In this document: one piece after another, positions 7,950 to 17,373 of the stretch | How positions within the stretch are numbered: the stretch's first letter is position 1 | Layout: each line of letters opens with the position of its first letter | Assembly: GCA_964538515.1 (NCBI GenBank) | Contig: CAZIEW010000010.1 | Location: 23,299-87,298 of the forward strand | Length of the DNA: 64,000 nt | Source: CALBZH01 sp964538515 | GTDB taxonomy: Bacteria; Desulfobacterota; Syntrophobacteria; Syntrophobacterales; Syntrophobacteraceae | Direction: 5' to 3' | The notes under the pieces: generated by a model | Seen by the model: the letters and a program-made list of their open reading frames with translations, nothing else | Told to the model about the DNA's origin: nothing | The model's database searches: none | Made by a program: the position numbers and the translations under genes

Positions 7950-10472
7950 ATGCATGACTCGCGTGCGCGCCGAGACCGCGCGCAGCCGCGTCCGGAATTC
8001 GTTGCCGACCGATGGCCGCGGCACATGACAAATGACGGCAACAAAGCTGATGTGGATCTCCAAAGGGGGTTACGGGCTGCGGGAGGGCTGAGCGAGATGC
8101 TCCACGATGGGGGAAGGGAATCGACTTTGTCCGAAGGAGGCCGGGACCCGCATCGGTACGGTCCGGAAACGCCTGAAGGGTCCCGCCTGTGGCTGAAGTA
8201 CGGCCTGGCGGTGCTCCTGTCGATTCTTGCGCTCTCGACGCGGCTGAGCCTGGCGTTCTGGATCGGCAGCGACCGTCCCTTGTTCATCCTGTTTCAGAGC
8301 TTCATCATTGTCAGTGCCTACGTGGGAGGGCTTGGCCCCGGTCTCGTGTCGACGGTGTTGATCGGGCTGAGTGTTGTCTACTTCGTCCTGCCCCCAGTCC
8401 ATACCTTTTCGATCGAGCGTCCGGCTGACCTCGTACAATGGGTGCTCCTCATGGCGGGAGGGACGCTGATCAGCGTGCTGAGCGAGATGCTCCATCGTTT
8501 CAGACGAGCGGCAAAGGGCAGCGAACGGCAGATGAGCGACCGAAAGCGGGCGGAGGAAGCGCTGCGTGTGAGCGAGGGGCGGTTTCGGCTGGCATGGGAA
8601 ACCAGTCCCGACGCCTTGAGCATCAGCAGCCTCGAGGACGGAACCTATCTGGACGTGAACGACGGGTATACCTTCCTGACCGGGTACAGCAGGGAAGAAG
8701 TGGTTGGGAAATCCGCTCTGGAGATCCCTTTTTGGGCGGACGTTCGAGATCGAGCTCCCTTTGCTGAGGCTCTCGCACGGCATGGGCATTTGCGCAATTA
8801 CGAGACCAAGCTGCGCAGGCGGGATGGTGAGACACGGACCATATTGATCTCGGCGGGGCTCATGAGTCTCAATGGGGATCGTCATCTGCTGGCCGTAACG
8901 AAGGATATCGAAGATATCAAGCAGGCGGACGAGGCGCTGCGCGCCTCTGAAGAAAAGTACCGCTACGTGGTGGAGAATGCCAACGACGCCATCTTCATTG
9001 CGCAGGACGGATTTGTCAAATTTCCCAATTCCAGGCTGGAGGCCATATCAGGATACAGTCTGGAGGAGCTCTCCCAGAGACCGTTTCTGGATTTCGTTCA
9101 TCCGGAAGACCGAGAGGCCGTCGCCGGCATGCACCGAACACGCATGGAGGGGGAACAGGTTCCGACCATGTATTCCTTTCGAGGGATCACCAAGTCCGGT
9201 GAAACGATCTGGCTGGAGATCAGCAGTGTGTTCCGCATGTGGGAAGGAAGACCCGCGTCGCTCAACTTCATGCGCGACATCACCCAGGAGAAGCGACTCG
9301 AATCCCAGCTGATTCACGCTCACAAGATGGAAGCGGTCGGGACCCTGGCTGGAGGGATCGCTCATGATTTCAATAATCTCCTTCAGGCGGTGAGCGGATA
9401 CGCCGAGCTCCTGCTCCAGCAGACCTCGGAAGGGGAAAAAGGGTTTCGGGAGCTTCGGGAGATCAAGCGAGCCGCAAGCCGAGGGGGCGAGCTCACACGT
9501 CAGCTGCTCACCTTCAGCCGCAAGGTCGAGCCGCAGCTCCGACCCGTCGATCTCAACATCATTGTTAACGATGTGAGGACGCTCCTGGAACGGACAATCC
9601 CCAAGATGATCCAGATTGAGCTTCATCTGGCGGCCGACCTGAGCCTTGTCAACGCAGACAGCTCCCAGATTGAGCAAGTCCTGATGAACCTCGTCGTCAA
9701 TGGGCGGGACGCGATGCCGGATGGAGGCACACTGTCGATCCATACCAGCAATATCACCCTTGACGAGCCGTACTGCCGAAGCCACCCGGATGTGGCGCCG
9801 GGGGAGTACGTCCTTCTCGCGGTCGCCGACACGGGCTTTGGAATGGACAAGGAAACCAGGGAGCATGTGTTCGATCCCTTCTTCACCACCAAGGAAGTGG
9901 GGAAGGGGTCCGGCCTGGGGCTCGCCATTGTCTACGGCATCGTGAAGAGCCACCAGGGGCACGTTCTCTGTACAAGCTGTCCGGGCCAGGGGACCGTCAT
10001 TGAAATCTACCTTCCCGCTGTGGAACGGGCGTCGATGGCCTCGAACGCCTCCATCGCCCCCACTGCATTGCACGGTGGGACCGAAACCATCCTTCTTGTG
10101 GACGATGACGCCTCCCTGCGTGATCTCGGGGAGCAGATGCTTCGCGTGTATGGGTACACCGTGATCTCGGCCCCGGATGGGGAAAGTGCTCTGGAAGTGT
10201 ACCGGGAGCACAAGAACCGCATTGACTTGGTGATTCTCGATCTGATCATGCCGGGAATGGGGGGAGCCCTGTGTCTTCAGGCTCTTAAGGAGATCGACCC
10301 CCAAGGCAAAGTCCTCATCGCAAGTGGTTATTCCGCGGAAGGTGAGCGCGAGAAAGCCATCGCGAGCGGGGCCACGGCGTTCCTTCAAAAGCCATATGGG
10401 CTCCCCGAGATGCTCGAAGCCGTCCGGCAAGCACTCGATGGCGAGTCGCATCAAGAGCCCATGCCGGCATGA
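7950..10472 (+). CDS. Membrane-bound hybrid histidine kinase with PAS domains and receiver
   Basis: About 840 residues. An N-terminal membrane section of DUF4118/KdpD type (about 80-165) precedes two PAS/PAC domains (about 205-315 and 330-440). The HisKA domain has the phosphorylated His at about 472 (AHDFNNLL). The ATPase domain has its N-box (VNGRDAMPDGG) and G-boxes (DTGFGMD, GSGLGLA). A C-terminal receiver follows with Asp at about 764 (VILDLIMPGMGG). The start is uncertain: GTG 7938 and ATG 7950 share an AGGG motif and ATG is preferred. The last 22 bp overlap the convergent MFS gene. No partner response regulator is adjacent. Confidence 0.88.
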   Translation: MHDSRARRDRAQPRPEFVADRWPRHMTNDGNKADVDLQRGLRAAGGLSEMLHDGGRESTLSEGGRDPHRYGPETPEGSRLWLKYGLAVLLSILALSTRLSLAFWIGSDRPLFILFQSFIIVSAYVGGLGPGLVSTVLIGLSVVYFVLPPVHTFSIERPADLVQWVLLMAGGTLISVLSEMLHRFRRAAKGSERQMSDRKRAEEALRVSEGRFRLAWETSPDALSISSLEDGTYLDVNDGYTFLTGYSREEVVGKSALEIPFWADVRDRAPFAEALARHGHLRNYETKLRRRDGETRTILISAGLMSLNGDRHLLAVTKDIEDIKQADEALRASEEKYRYVVENANDAIFIAQDGFVKFPNSRLEAISGYSLEELSQRPFLDFVHPEDREAVAGMHRTRMEGEQVPTMYSFRGITKSGETIWLEISSVFRMWEGRPASLNFMRDITQEKRLESQLIHAHKMEAVGTLAGGIAHDFNNLLQAVSGYAELLLQQTSEGEKGFRELREIKRAASRGGELTRQLLTFSRKVEPQLRPVDLNIIVNDVRTLLERTIPKMIQIELHLAADLSLVNADSSQIEQVLMNLVVNGRDAMPDGGTLSIHTSNITLDEPYCRSHPDVAPGEYVLLAVADTGFGMDKETREHVFDPFFTTKEVGKGSGLGLAIVYGIVKSHQGHVLCTSCPGQGTVIEIYLPAVERASMASNASIAPTALHGGTETILLVDDDASLRDLGEQMLRVYGYTVISAPDGESALEVYREHKNRIDLVILDLIMPGMGGALCLQALKEIDPQGKVLIASGYSAEGEREKAIASGATAFLQKPYGLPEMLEAVRQALDGESHQEPMPA

Positions 10473-11848
10473 GGCTCAATCCCGTCCTGGTTTCTTCCAC
10501 GCCACCAGGCGTACAGCATCAAACAGGCTGTCAGGAGTGCAAAATAGACCGGGAACCAGGCGATGGAACGGATGAAGATCTCATCGGTCACCCGCTCCGT
10601 AGAGAGCGCGCCTCCCCGGTCCGGAGCGCCGCTCCTGAGTGCCAGCAGAAGGAATGAGTACAAAAGACCGATGAGACCATATGCCAAGTTGTAGGATAAG
10701 CCCTTGAAGCTCAGCACGGTCGCCCTCTGCCGCGAGTCGGTGATCTCGTTCAGGTAGTGGCTGACCAGGAAATGAACGCATTGCATGACGGCCATGAGGA
10801 CCACCACCGGCACGAGGCCGACGAAGGGCCAGAATCGGCTCATACCGACCAGCCCCAGCAACGTCACCGCGGCCAGAAGGCTCAGGTTGGTCGCCGGTGA
10901 AGTCCTTGCAGCCAGCCGACGCGCGAGGCGCGGCACGAAGAGCCCCAGACTGGCCATTGCGGATCCGATGAGCCCGAACGAGGCTTCGGGAAGATCGATG
11001 AGTCGGTAGTATTGGCTGTTCATGGTGATGAGCATGCGGATTACGTGGTCGAACAAGAGCCCGGCCAGGATGACGATCAAAGCGAGCGGGGTGCTGAGAA
11101 TCCATCGTCCGGCCTCGAGCGTCAAGCGAAAGGCACCGGAAATGGACTCGCGGCAGCCATCGGAGATCGGGCATGCTTGAGAGCTTTGCGGTGAAGGTTC
11201 CCGCATCCCGAGAGTGGTCACCAGAGCCAGTATTGCGGAACAGACGGTCAGATACACGGGAAAGCGCAGGGTCGTCTCTTGCGTGATGGACAGACTCAAG
11301 CCCAGCTTTCGCACCAGCCATTGCAGCAGGGTCGGGTCGTAGACCGCGGCTCCCACCGTCATCACGATGATGAAGACGGTCGACTGGACGCGCATCTGCA
11401 CCTCCAGGACACGCCCCCAGTCCCGAACGTCCCCGTCGTGCTTGAGGGAATCGTAAGCGAGCGCCTCATCGGCACCGCTTGCGGCCGCTTCGGCCGCCCC
11501 ACTCAGCACGCGATTGACCAAAAATGCGGTGAAGAGCCAATTGGGGTGACCTTTGGGCGCCAAGCACAAGACCACCATCTCCAGGACCATGAGCACGCCG
11601 CTCAAGACCAACAGATTTCGCCGACCCAGGATATCGGCCAGAGCCCCGGACGGGACTTCCAGCAGGACAATGGTCGCTGCCCAGACCGCGTTGAGCCATG
11701 CAAACTGAGGCAGGCTGAGCCCAAAATCCAAAAAGAGGATCGTGAATACCGGATAGTAGAATCGGGCGTTGAATGATGCCCGGAAAACCACGAACCGGCG
11801 CACATTGGGAATACTGAACGGCGAAGGAATCGTGCGTGATAGATCCAT
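10451..11848 (-). CDS. MFS family transporter
   Basis: 465 residues with about 12 predicted membrane segments. The loop between helices 2 and 3 has the MFS motif GALADILGRRNLLVL. The wording of the first half (FYYPVFTILFLDFGLSLPQFAWLNAVW) resembles MFS members of unknown substrate. ATG 11848 has a strong GGGGGGACCT just upstream; longer in-frame starts lack this. The 3' end overlaps the convergent kinase gene by 22 bp, so the two transcripts run into each other. Confidence 0.82.
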   Translation of the reverse strand: MDLSRTIPSPFSIPNVRRFVVFRASFNARFYYPVFTILFLDFGLSLPQFAWLNAVWAATIVLLEVPSGALADILGRRNLLVLSGVLMVLEMVVLCLAPKGHPNWLFTAFLVNRVLSGAAEAAASGADEALAYDSLKHDGDVRDWGRVLEVQMRVQSTVFIIVMTVGAAVYDPTLLQWLVRKLGLSLSITQETTLRFPVYLTVCSAILALVTTLGMREPSPQSSQACPISDGCRESISGAFRLTLEAGRWILSTPLALIVILAGLLFDHVIRMLITMNSQYYRLIDLPEASFGLIGSAMASLGLFVPRLARRLAARTSPATNLSLLAAVTLLGLVGMSRFWPFVGLVPVVVLMAVMQCVHFLVSHYLNEITDSRQRATVLSFKGLSYNLAYGLIGLLYSFLLLALRSGAPDRGGALSTERVTDEIFIRSIAWFPVYFALLTACLMLYAWWRGRNQDGIEPHAGMGS

Positions 11849-12057
11849 AGGTCCCCCCATGGTTTGACGCTTCAAAGATGCCCCCATGGCTCGCGGTCCC
11901 CGGGCGCGGTAGGAGCCGTGCTTCGACGCTTGATGGCCTTGCGGTTTCCGCACGGCGTGGTCTATCTCGTTGCGGTCTGGGCAGTGGTGGCTCGGCCTTA
12001 ATGTTGCCAAGCCTCCATGCCATGTTTTTCAAAGGAGTGCAAACAAAGGAGAATCCC

Positions 12058-12471
12058 ATGATGTGGGGAGCCTTTCCAGCGGTCCTGCTTGAAATGTGCC
12101 TTTGCCGGGTCTCGGTGTCGGCCCCGACGGCTCAAGCCAGAGAGGCTCGTTTTGTTGACAGTCCCCATCCTCATTACTCGACCGGCGAGCTGGGCAAGGC
12201 GCCCAAGGGGGGAGTGGCGCACGATTTCAACAACACGCTGAGCCTCAATCAAGGCTACACCGACATGGCCCGCGATCAGGTTGCCCCGGCCCTGACGCTT
12301 TATGCCGATCTTAAGGAAATTCAGAAAGCCGCCGAGCGCTCACCCAACCTGACCCGGCAGCCCCTGGCCTTTGCCAGCACGGAGACTCCGTTGGGACGCG
12401 GGGAGACGGCGCTGCAGGTTGAGGATGAGCCGGCAATAAAGGTCAGGGAAACGCAGGATGAGTCACCATGA
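12058..12471 (+). pseudogene. Collapsed histidine-kinase remnant (HisKA joined to start of receiver)
   Basis: An open frame of 137 codons with a good ribosome site (AAAGGAGAATCCC before ATG). Residues 50-100 match a hybrid-kinase dimerisation domain: GGVAHDFNN, then QGYTDMARDQV and KAAERSPNLTRQPLAFA. After only a few residues comes GRGETALQVEDEPAI, the usual start of a receiver domain (normally GRGETILLVEDEPAI). The whole ATPase domain is absent. Substitutions at conserved places (DFNNTLSLN, RQPLA) also point to decay. Its stop overlaps the start of the next gene (ATGA), so the frame may survive as a translated leader. Confidence 0.75.
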
Positions 12472-13391
12472 GCAGAGAGCCATCGATCAGGCGGCGCGAA
12501 GCGTTGGATATCCGGGCCAGCCTGATTCTGGTCATCCTGTGCGCAAGCTGGGGGGGGCAGCAGGTGGCGATCAAGGTGGCCAACCAAGGCATCTCTCCCA
12601 TGCTTCAGGCGGGGATCCGCTCCGCGTGCGCTGCCGTGCTGCTCGGCTTGTGGATGCGCTTTCGCCGCGAGCCCTTCCTGGACAGGGATGGCACCCTTTG
12701 GTGGGGCATCGGGGCCGGTCTGCTGTTTTCGGGGGAGTTCCTCCTGATTTACTGGGGACTTATGTTCACCAACGCGTCGCGTGCGGTGATCTTCCTCTAC
12801 ATGTCTCCTTTCGTTGTCGCGTTGGGCGCTCAACGCTTTATCCCTGGCGAGAAGCTCCACCGTCTCCAGGTTGTTGGCCTCCTGTGTGCCTTTTCCGGCG
12901 TGCTCGCGGCGGTCGCGGAATCCGTGAGCCTGCCGACAGGGGCGATGCTGCTCGGGGACATGATGCTCATCGGCGCGGCTGTCCTTTGGGGAGCGACGAC
13001 CGTGCTGATCAAGGCAAGTCCCCTCGCTCGCATCTCAGCCGGCAAAACGCTCCTCTATCAGTTGGTCGTGTCGGCTATCTTGCTTCCTCTTGGGTCGGCC
13101 GCCGCGGGGGAAAAGGGCATCGTCCTGGTTACCCCTCTCATCGCGGGCTGCCTCCTCTACCAGACGGTTTGGATCGCTTTCATCACGTATCTCGCGTGGT
13201 TTTGGCTCGTCCGGGAATACCCGGCTTCGCGCCTTGCCTCGTTCACCTTTCTCACCCCGCTGTTCGGCGTTCTGGCGGGCGGTCTGCTCCTCCACGAACG
13301 GATCACGACAATGCTGTTCGTTTCGCTTTTTCTTGTGGCGATGGGGATCTACCTGGTCAATCGCCCCGCCCTACGGTCGCGTGTGAATTGA
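12468..13391 (+). CDS. EamA/DMT-superfamily exporter
   Basis: 307 residues with ten predicted membrane helices in two EamA repeats of about 140 residues each, as usual for RhaT/YdcZ-like metabolite exporters of the inner membrane. The first repeat begins SLILVILCASWGGQQVAIKV and the second has MMLIGAAVLWGATTVLIK. The substrate is unknown. The start overlaps the stop of the upstream kinase remnant by 4 nt (ATGA) and its own ribosome site is weak, so translation may be coupled to the remnant. Confidence 0.85.
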   Translation: MSREPSIRRREALDIRASLILVILCASWGGQQVAIKVANQGISPMLQAGIRSACAAVLLGLWMRFRREPFLDRDGTLWWGIGAGLLFSGEFLLIYWGLMFTNASRAVIFLYMSPFVVALGAQRFIPGEKLHRLQVVGLLCAFSGVLAAVAESVSLPTGAMLLGDMMLIGAAVLWGATTVLIKASPLARISAGKTLLYQLVVSAILLPLGSAAAGEKGIVLVTPLIAGCLLYQTVWIAFITYLAWFWLVREYPASRLASFTFLTPLFGVLAGGLLLHERITTMLFVSLFLVAMGIYLVNRPALRSRVN

Positions 13392-13541
13392 TTGTCTCGA
13401 TCGCAACAATCGATTCACATTGATCTTACCGATTTGACCATTCCTCCCTCTCCACATAGCCTGTAGAGCCGCCGTAAAGCGGCGCACACCATCCAAAGTC
13501 GAACAATCAGTCATTCTGTCATCCCGGTGGAGGTTGAATCC

Positions 13542-14816
13542 ATGGCGACACCCTACGATGCAATGTGGGAGAAGCTCAACCTGGATCTTGATGCCCATGA
13601 GGGGCTCCTGCAGGTGTTGGGGAAGTTTTACGGAGACATTTACCTGAGCCAGACCGGCCGGTTGCGAGGGACGGAATACCTCGACTTCGTTCTCTCGGAA
13701 GTGCATGGCCTGCGCATCAAGGAGCTCCAGGATGCAAAGGCACAAGGCAGAAAGATCATCGGAACGTTTTGCGTGTTTGTCCCCGAAGAGATCGTTCTGG
13801 CGGCCGGCGGCATCCAGGTGGGGCTTTGCGCGGGGGCGGAGGCCGGAAAGGAAGCCGCCGAGAAGATTCTTCCCCGAAACACCTGCGCGCTCATCAAATC
13901 GTTTGTCGGCTTCAAGCTCTCGCGGCTCTGCCCGTACATCGAGTCCTGCGACCTGGTGGTGGGCGAGACCACTTGCGACGGGAAGAAAAAGGCCTACGAA
14001 ATTTTTGAAGAATACGCCCCCGTCTATGTCATGGAAATCCCGCAGATGAAAAACCGCTGCGACCGCGACCTGTGGAAGGCGGAAATCCTCCGGTTCAAGG
14101 ACAAAGTCGAAGCGGTTACCGGAAACGCGGTCACCGCCGCCGGTCTCAAGGAGGCCATCCGGGTGGTCAATGCACGGCGCAGCGTCCTGCAGCGTCTCAA
14201 TCGCCTGCGGGCGGCCAGCCCCGTTCCGATTTCCGGCCGCGACGTGCTGCTGGTAAACCAGATCAGCTTTTACGACGATCCCGTCCGCTTCACGGAGAGT
14301 ATCGGGAAGCTCTGCGACGAGATCGAGGTACGGGTCAAAGCGTCCGAAGGCATCGTGTCCGAGGAAACGCCACGCCTCATGCTCTCCGGCTGTCCCATGG
14401 CTGTTCCCAACTGGAAGCTCCCGTACATCATCGAGTCCTCCGGCGCCGTGATCGTCGGTGAGGAGTCTTGCATCGGCACCCGCAACACTCGGGATCTGGT
14501 GGAAGACAAGGGAGAGACGTTGGACGAGCTGCTGGACGTCCTCGCCGACCGCTACATGAAAATCGACTGTGCCTGCTTCACGCCCAACACGGAACGGCTC
14601 GACCACATCGTCGATATGGCCAAGGATCTCAAGGTAAACGGGGTCATTCATTATGGCCTCTCCTTCTGCCAACCGTACGGCATCGAGGCGTTCAAGGTGG
14701 AAAGAGCATTGAAGGAAGCCGAAATCCCCATGCTTTCCATCGAAACCGACTACAGCATGGAGGATGTGGAGCAGCTGAAGACCCGCGTGGAAGCCTTTGT
14801 GGAAATGGTGCGTTGA
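13542..14816 (+). CDS. Double-cubane-cluster protein (2-hydroxyacyl-CoA dehydratase D-like)
   Basis: 424 residues of the HgdB/HgdC-like dehydratase family, in the one-subunit branch known as double-cubane cluster proteins. Characterised members carry an [8Fe-9S] cluster and reduce small substrates such as acetylene with ATP-driven electrons from an activase. Cysteines in conserved contexts are visible: GTFCVFVPEE, GLCAGAEAG, RLCPYIESC, ETTCDGKKK, LSGCPM, EESCIGTRN and GLSFCQPYG. ATG 13542 has GGAGG 8 nt upstream, better than GTG 13527. The cognate activase starts 32 bp downstream, and pst-type transporter genes follow. The physiological substrate is unknown. Confidence 0.88.
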   Translation: MATPYDAMWEKLNLDLDAHEGLLQVLGKFYGDIYLSQTGRLRGTEYLDFVLSEVHGLRIKELQDAKAQGRKIIGTFCVFVPEEIVLAAGGIQVGLCAGAEAGKEAAEKILPRNTCALIKSFVGFKLSRLCPYIESCDLVVGETTCDGKKKAYEIFEEYAPVYVMEIPQMKNRCDRDLWKAEILRFKDKVEAVTGNAVTAAGLKEAIRVVNARRSVLQRLNRLRAASPVPISGRDVLLVNQISFYDDPVRFTESIGKLCDEIEVRVKASEGIVSEETPRLMLSGCPMAVPNWKLPYIIESSGAVIVGEESCIGTRNTRDLVEDKGETLDELLDVLADRYMKIDCACFTPNTERLDHIVDMAKDLKVNGVIHYGLSFCQPYGIEAFKVERALKEAEIPMLSIETDYSMEDVEQLKTRVEAFVEMVR

Positions 14817-14848
14817 GGGCACCGCCGTCAGAGAGTGAGTCTGGACCC

Positions 14849-15634
14849 GTGAAAGCCTCAGGAACCACGGCCGGGATTGACATCGGGTCCCGGTCCATTG
14901 AATTGGTTGTCTGGAACGGCCGTGAGCCAACCCGGCAGCTCCGGGTCCCCACGACCTTCGATCCCCTGGCCCAGTGCCGAAAGCTGATGGAGGACCTCGA
15001 GGTGGGGCACGTGGTCGCAACGGGCTACGGGAGGAAGCTCTTCGCGGAGGCCTTTCAGCAGCTCGAGGTAACGACCATCACGGAAATCCAGGCCTATGCC
15101 CTCGGGGCTCGATTTCTTCACCCGGAAGCCCAAACCGTGCTCGACATCGGCGGCCAGGACACCAAAGTCATAGCGCTCAACCCGCAGGGAAAAGTGGCGA
15201 AGTTCGAGATGAACGACCGCTGCGCCGCAGGGACCGGGAAATTCCTCGAATTCATGGCAACCGCGCTTCAGCTCCCCCTGGAGTCATTTGGCGACTTTGC
15301 CCTTCAATCCGACAAACGGATTCAGATCAACAGCATGTGCACGGTCTTCGCCGAAAGCGAAGCGACGTCGCTCATGGCTCGCGGCGAAAAACCGCACAAC
15401 ATCGCCATGGGGCTTCATTTGGCCATCGTGCAGCGGACGGTGGCCATGCTTCGCCGCGTGGGAGGGGAGCCGCCTGTCCTTTTCGCGGGAGGAGTCGCCC
15501 ACAACTCGTGCGTCCGGAAGCTGCTTGAAGAAAAGCTTGAGCACCCGGTCGTCATCCCCGAAAACCCTGACATGGTGGGCGCCTTAGGGGCTGCCCTTCA
15601 TGGCAGAAGCCTCGCATCCGTATCGGTCCTTTGA
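14849..15634 (+). CDS. Acyl-CoA dehydratase activase / double-cubane protein reductase (BadF/BcrA family ATPase)
   Basis: 261 residues of the ASKHA-fold ATPases that bind one [4Fe-4S] cluster between two subunits and push electrons into the partner enzyme on ATP hydrolysis. The phosphate-binding loops are GIDIGSRSIELVV at the N-terminus and LDIGGQDTKVI. The two cluster cysteines sit in NDRCAAGTGKF and NSMCTVFAESE. ADP-site glycines are in LFAGGVAHN. The GTG at 14849 is chosen because the family's start motif follows at once; no ATG fits. The gene lies between the double-cubane protein and pstS. Confidence 0.88.
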   Translation: MKASGTTAGIDIGSRSIELVVWNGREPTRQLRVPTTFDPLAQCRKLMEDLEVGHVVATGYGRKLFAEAFQQLEVTTITEIQAYALGARFLHPEAQTVLDIGGQDTKVIALNPQGKVAKFEMNDRCAAGTGKFLEFMATALQLPLESFGDFALQSDKRIQINSMCTVFAESEATSLMARGEKPHNIAMGLHLAIVQRTVAMLRRVGGEPPVLFAGGVAHNSCVRKLLEEKLEHPVVIPENPDMVGALGAALHGRSLASVSVL

Positions 15635-15664
15635 TCGGCGTGTGAGCTCGATGGAGGAGAGACA

Positions 15665-16510
15665 ATGCATCGACACGTGAATCGGACTTGTATTTGCCTC
15701 GCTTTTGTTGCCGTCGCCCTGTGTTTGGGCTTTGGCCCCGCCTGGTCCGCGGGTGCGCTGGATGCGTTTTCGGGACTCGAGGGCGTCATCAACATCGCGG
15801 GCGGGACCGCACACGTTCCGGTCATGAACGACGCGGCCAAGAACATCATGACCGCAAACCCGAAGATCCGGATCACGGTCGAAGGCGGCGGCTCCGGCAT
15901 CGGGGTCCAGAAAGTGGGGGAAGGGCTCGTCGAGATCGGCAACACGGGCCGCGCTCTGTCCGATGCCGAGGTAACCAAGTACGGCCTCAAGTCCTATGCG
16001 TTTGCCTTGGACGGCGTGGCGGTTGCCGTGCATCCGGCGAGCCCCGTGAAGGGTCTCACCGCCGAGCAGGTCCGCGACATCTTTGCCGGCAAGGTGAAGA
16101 ACTGGAAGGACGTTGGCGGAGAGGATGCAGCGATTCATCTTTTCACGCGGGACGAGGCCAGCGGAACGCGGGAGGTGTTCTGGGAGAAGCTCTTGAGCAA
16201 GGGCCCGATTGCCGCTGATGCCAACGTGGTGGCGTCGAACGGCGCCATGAAGACAGCCGTTGCCCAGGACAAGAGCGCCATAGGCTATGTGGGCATCGGC
16301 CACGTGGATCAGTCGATCAAGGCCGTCATCCTGGACGGGGTTGCCGCCACCCAGGAAAACGCCATGAACGGGAGCTACCCCGTCGTCCGCAAGCTTTACA
16401 TGAACACCAAGGGCGAGCCTTCGAAGCTGGTGAAGGCGTTCATCGACTACATCATGAGCCCGGAAGGGGCCGAGATCATCGCCAAGAGCGGCTATCTGCC
16501 TTTGAAGTGA
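15665..16510 (+). CDS. pstS: Phosphate-type ABC transporter substrate-binding protein
   Basis: 281 residues with a signal peptide of about 28 residues ending near WSAGA, so it is periplasmic. Conserved binding segments are EGGGSGIGVQ (about 80) and TRDEASGTREVF (about 160), where PstS proteins hold the oxyanion. It has the length of the short PstS type. GGAGGAGAGACA precedes the ATG. It is followed by pstC with a 4-nt overlap. Phosphate is the likely ligand, but a related oxyanion is not excluded by eye. Confidence 0.85.
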   Translation: MHRHVNRTCICLAFVAVALCLGFGPAWSAGALDAFSGLEGVINIAGGTAHVPVMNDAAKNIMTANPKIRITVEGGGSGIGVQKVGEGLVEIGNTGRALSDAEVTKYGLKSYAFALDGVAVAVHPASPVKGLTAEQVRDIFAGKVKNWKDVGGEDAAIHLFTRDEASGTREVFWEKLLSKGPIAADANVVASNGAMKTAVAQDKSAIGYVGIGHVDQSIKAVILDGVAATQENAMNGSYPVVRKLYMNTKGEPSKLVKAFIDYIMSPEGAEIIAKSGYLPLK

Positions 16511-17373
16511 AGCCTTTGTCAACACCCAAATCTGAAACGTGGATCGAGCGTGTGCTCCTGATCGCCACAGCATTGTCCGCTGTGGCGATCGTATCCATCC
16601 TTGTTTTGCTCTCGGCCTTTTGCGTGCCCCTATTCACGACCCATCGGCTCGGTGATGTGCTCTCCTGGGTCTGGCAGCCCTTTGGCGGCAAGTTCGGAAT
16701 CCTTCCGATGTGCGCGGGGTCGTTGGCCCTCTCCCTCGTTTCGCTGGCGATGGCCTTCCCGGTCGCTCTGGGTCTGTGTGGTTTGCTCACCGTCTACCCC
16801 CGTCACGCGCTGTCCCGGATCCTCGGAGGAGTGGTCCTCTTCATGACCGGAATCCCAACCGTCGTTTACGGCTTCGTTTCCGTCTTCCTGCTGGTCCCGA
16901 GAATCCGCGACGGGTTTGGGGCCGGAACCGGATTCTCCTTGCTAGGCGCGTCTATTACGCTGAGCCTCCTCATCGTTCCGACCCTCGTTCTCGTGATGCA
17001 GGCGGGCTTGCAACGGATCGACCCCATGCTTCGCTTGAGCGCCGAAGCGTTGGGGCTTACCCCCATTCAACAGATGCGACATGTCTTTCTCCCCGCAGCC
17101 TCACGAAGCATCGCCATCGCCGCCTTGCTCGGCTTCGGAAGGGCCGTCGGCGACACACTCATCTCCCTCATGCTCGCCGGCAACGCCGCCCAGGCTCCTC
17201 ATTCTTTCCTGGCGTCTTTTCGAACGCTTCCCGCTCAGATTTCACTCGTCGTGGCAACCGATAGCCAGAGCATGGCCTACCAGTCCGTCTTTGCCTCGGG
17301 GCTTATCCTGTTCGTGCTTACGGGCGGCATTAGCATGATCATCGGAGTACGGAGGGAACGGAATGGGAGGTGA
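16507..17373 (+). CDS. pstC: Phosphate ABC transporter permease PstC
   Basis: 288 residues with six predicted membrane helices. The cytoplasmic coupling loop reads EALGLTPIQQMRHVFLPAA, the EAA motif of ABC permeases, followed by GFGRAVGDTLISLMLAGNA, typical of PstC. The start is GTG, overlapping the pstS stop by 4 nt (GTGA), so translation is probably coupled. It forms the channel together with PstA. Confidence 0.87.
   Translation: MKPLSTPKSETWIERVLLIATALSAVAIVSILVLLSAFCVPLFTTHRLGDVLSWVWQPFGGKFGILPMCAGSLALSLVSLAMAFPVALGLCGLLTVYPRHALSRILGGVVLFMTGIPTVVYGFVSVFLLVPRIRDGFGAGTGFSLLGASITLSLLIVPTLVLVMQAGLQRIDPMLRLSAEALGLTPIQQMRHVFLPAASRSIAIAALLGFGRAVGDTLISLMLAGNAAQAPHSFLASFRTLPAQISLVVATDSQSMAYQSVFASGLILFVLTGGISMIIGVRRERNGR

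Noticed and set aside
13371..15020. 549-codon minus-strand frame opposite the double-cubane protein
   Set aside because: It lies antisense to two well-conserved genes; its composition follows from their codon bias.
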